NCBI GenBank assembly: GCA_038087015.1
Contig: JASBNA010000082.1
Span: 62,001-126,000, forward strand
DNA: 64,000 bases
DNA from: Cerrena zonata
Taxonomy: Eukaryota > Basidiomycota > Agaricomycetes > Polyporales > Cerrenaceae
Direction of reading: 5' to 3'
Each line of letters starts with the position of its first letter. The stretch's first letter is position 1. The position numbers were made by a program, and so were the translations under genes. The notes beneath the pieces were generated by a model. That model did no database searches. It had not been told where the DNA came from and was given only the letters and a program-made list of their open reading frames with translations. Below are positions 62,068 to 64,000 of this stretch, in pieces.

Positions 62068-63893
62068 ATGCCTTCTCAAAGTAAGGAAGAATTGAGGCAG
62101 GCCAGAATTAGGGGCTCAGGGTATGTTGTATTACTTTGATCAAACCATTCAAATCAATACTAACTTAATATACTAGGAGTCGTGATGCCAATATTGCATC
62201 CTTAAACATTGGTGCTAGTATAGCGAAGAAAAGTAGAGGCAGGCTGAAAGCCTCAAGTAAGAAGGACCCCTCGTCGGATCTCCCAAAGTCATCGAAACTA
62301 CGTTTAAAAGAATTGGACTCTGCTCTCGTTCATCCATCCGATATAAATTTACCTCGATTTCGAAATCATGACAAAGACTCACTAAAAGAAACTACTTCGA
62401 AGGATGAAGAAAGAATAAAAACCAGAAAAACTTCAAAATCATCTAACGATTTTATCACCCCTCAGAACCAGTTAACTCATTCGGAACATCTGATAGAAGA
62501 TAGCATAGATACAACTCAAATTGGTGTTGATGATGTTGATTCGCCCAGCTTCGCAAATCTTGACGATATTGATTCTTTTCAAGAGGATCTACCTAAGAAG
62601 ACTTTCAGAAAAGAATCTGTATTTAAAAAGCCTGCAAAAAAGGAATCTAAACTGGATCCAAGAAAATCCGGTAATAAAACTAAGACCGATCTACCCATGT
62701 CAAACGAAAGTGATATTTCTGACTCTCTGCATGGTGATTTCACTTCATCTAAAAGACCTTCACGTCGCCTGAGGCCTTCCAAGTTTACTGAAGGTGATGA
62801 AGAACTCGACAGGTTGCTCGGATTGGATTCTGGTGATAATGATGTATATACTTCGATGAAGAAAGAAAATAAAGCAAATGATTATTTCGATGATAGTGAT
62901 CTGCCAGCTGATGAATATGAAGAAGAAGAAGATGATGATGATGATAATGATTTCGAACTTAAATCGTCTAAGACCAGAAAGTCAATGGCTTCAAATGTCG
63001 AAACAGAACCAAAAAAGAAAAAACATAAAGGCAAAAGGAAAGAAAGTGAAAGTGAAACATCATCTAAAATTGATCTGGTCTTATCTAGAGCTAATAAGGC
63101 AAGTGTTCTAAAGTCAAGGCTAAAGTCTTCTCGTTCAGAAGGTGAACCTGAGTTTCCTGAATTTCCTACAACATTCAAAGAGGCGAAGCCTTTACTTTCA
63201 CTCAAATCAATCATCTCTATACCTCCAAGAGCTAGACCTAATACAACTGAAAAAGCTGTTTCTCTATTGAAGAAGCGATTGGGTGAAAAACAACGTCCTC
63301 TATTGATAGATGTTCAAAGGCTTTTAACCGATTCCACCAGAGATAAAAGATTAAGAGTGAATACGTTGGATGTGGTTCAACAGCTTATCAAGAATTTTGA
63401 GCCTAAACTACATAAAAATAGATTTCTTGATGAACAGGCTATACACAACGATTTTAAGGCTCACTTTTTAAGTCAATTGGAGTCTATCGGAGACGTACAT
63501 GGAAGTATTAAAGATCTTCATTTTGATGTGACCAATATTCAAAAACGAAAAAATGATATGAGACGGAAAATTTTTGAATTGAAGAAAGATCATTCGAAAG
63601 TTGGAAACGATCTCAATCAGCTAAGATCCCAATACAATAAATCTAAAGAAGACTATGAGTCTTTCACCAACATGTCTGATCAATTATGTGCTTTGAATAA
63701 AAGTATATCCAAACATAGGGCTGGATCATTAAATGATGTGAATGCAGAATCTGAGAGTATTGAGAATGAACTCACAGAAGATGTAGATGAGGAGTTGGCA
63801 TCATTATCAAAGATTATTGATCCACAATCAGGTATTTACAAAAAGCTCACGATGATAAATGAGAAGTTAAGTAAAGTAGATCATGAATTATAG
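62068..63893 (+). CDS. AME1: Inner kinetochore subunit Ame1 (CENP-U), two exons
   Basis: Ame1 is part of the COMA complex linking centromeric nucleosomes to the Mis12/Mtw1 complex. Exon 1 is 62068-62120 and exon 2 is 62177-63893, giving about 589 aa. The 56-bp intron has GTATGT at 62121, a TACTAAC branch site at about 62158-62164 and TAG at 62174-62176. Splicing forms RIRGSGSR near residue 13, matching the RLRGSHSR N-terminal motif of S. cerevisiae Ame1 that binds Mtw1. The middle is acidic and Lys/Ser-rich. The C-terminal coiled coil ends in DPQSGIYKKLTMINEKLSKV, very like the yeast ending. It is much longer than yeast Ame1 (324 aa) because of the disordered middle. Confidence 0.85.
62121..62176 (+). 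other. AME1 intron
   Basis: 56 bp with consensus GTATGT donor, TACTAAC branch point and TAG acceptor. The splice is in phase with the long downstream frame and restores a conserved N-terminal motif. Confidence 0.85.
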
Positions 63894-64000
63894 TGTTGAT
63901 CTCTAGTTTAATTTTTTTTTTTAGCAGTCAATATATATTAGAAATAATAAGAACATTCTACATGAAAACCAAAGTTTGAAAATTGAGAGATTACATTTGC

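Overview
The window is nuclear DNA of a budding yeast (Saccharomycotina). It is AT-rich, with compact and mostly intronless genes, long A/T runs between genes and a eukaryotic tRNA-Ile(AAU). A Candida-type (CTG-clade) relative fits best for two reasons. It has a sphingolipid C9-methyltransferase (MTS1), which Saccharomyces cerevisiae lacks. Its ribosomal-protein promoter pairs a Cbf1 E-box with the AGGGCT-nn-AGCCCT palindrome known as the Tbf1 site in Candida. I could not prove CUG=Ser decoding from the sequence alone, so the species is left open.

Layout. 0-10 kb: malate synthase MLS1(-), MTS1(-), a Sir2-family deacetylase HST1/SIR2(+), an Mtf2-like mitochondrial protein(+), the retrograde bHLH factor RTG1(+), FAD synthase FAD1(-). 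10-20 kb: splicing factor PRP11(-), cell-cycle cofactor SWI6(+), frequenin FRQ1(-), SDH assembly factor SDH5/EMI5(+), ESCRT factor VTA1(+), two tandem aldo-keto reductases(-). 20-33 kb: the very large kelch/BTB gene MDS3(-), a low-coding stretch with a possible pseudogene and tRNA-Ile, and an Eis1-like coiled-coil protein(+). 33-43 kb: mitochondrial-type ADH(-), nucleolar NOP13(-), TBC protein OCA5(-), ENTH protein ENT4(+), polyubiquitin UBI4(+). 43-64 kb: proteasome adaptor ECM29(-), eIF2B-delta GCD2(-), P4-ATPase DRS2(-), PRO2(+), MET8(-), Rab escort protein MRS6(+), RPS12(+) and kinetochore AME1(+). AME1 is the only gene with a recognised intron.

Eight genes (PRP11, SWI6, FRQ1, MDS3, NOP13, UBI4, GCD2, PRO2) are interrupted by ten single-base frame changes. 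In each case the conserved protein resumes at once in another frame, and several sit in short homopolymers. Draft-assembly indels are the likeliest explanation. The affected genes are annotated here at full extent.

The genes do not form one pathway, but several promoters carry motifs suited to their gene. These are a phased array of four Rap1-type sites upstream of the sirtuin, Cbf1/Tbf1 at RPS12, paired PACE/Rpn4-like elements at ECM29, a Gcn4 site at PRO2, RRPE+PAC at NOP13, an MCB at SWI6 and a CSRE-like site at MLS1. Two tandem-repeat tracts 39 kb apart share a TGTATAACTA core, and one of them runs into the 3' end of the ENT4 coding sequence. No mobile element, CRISPR array, virus or toxin gene was recognised.
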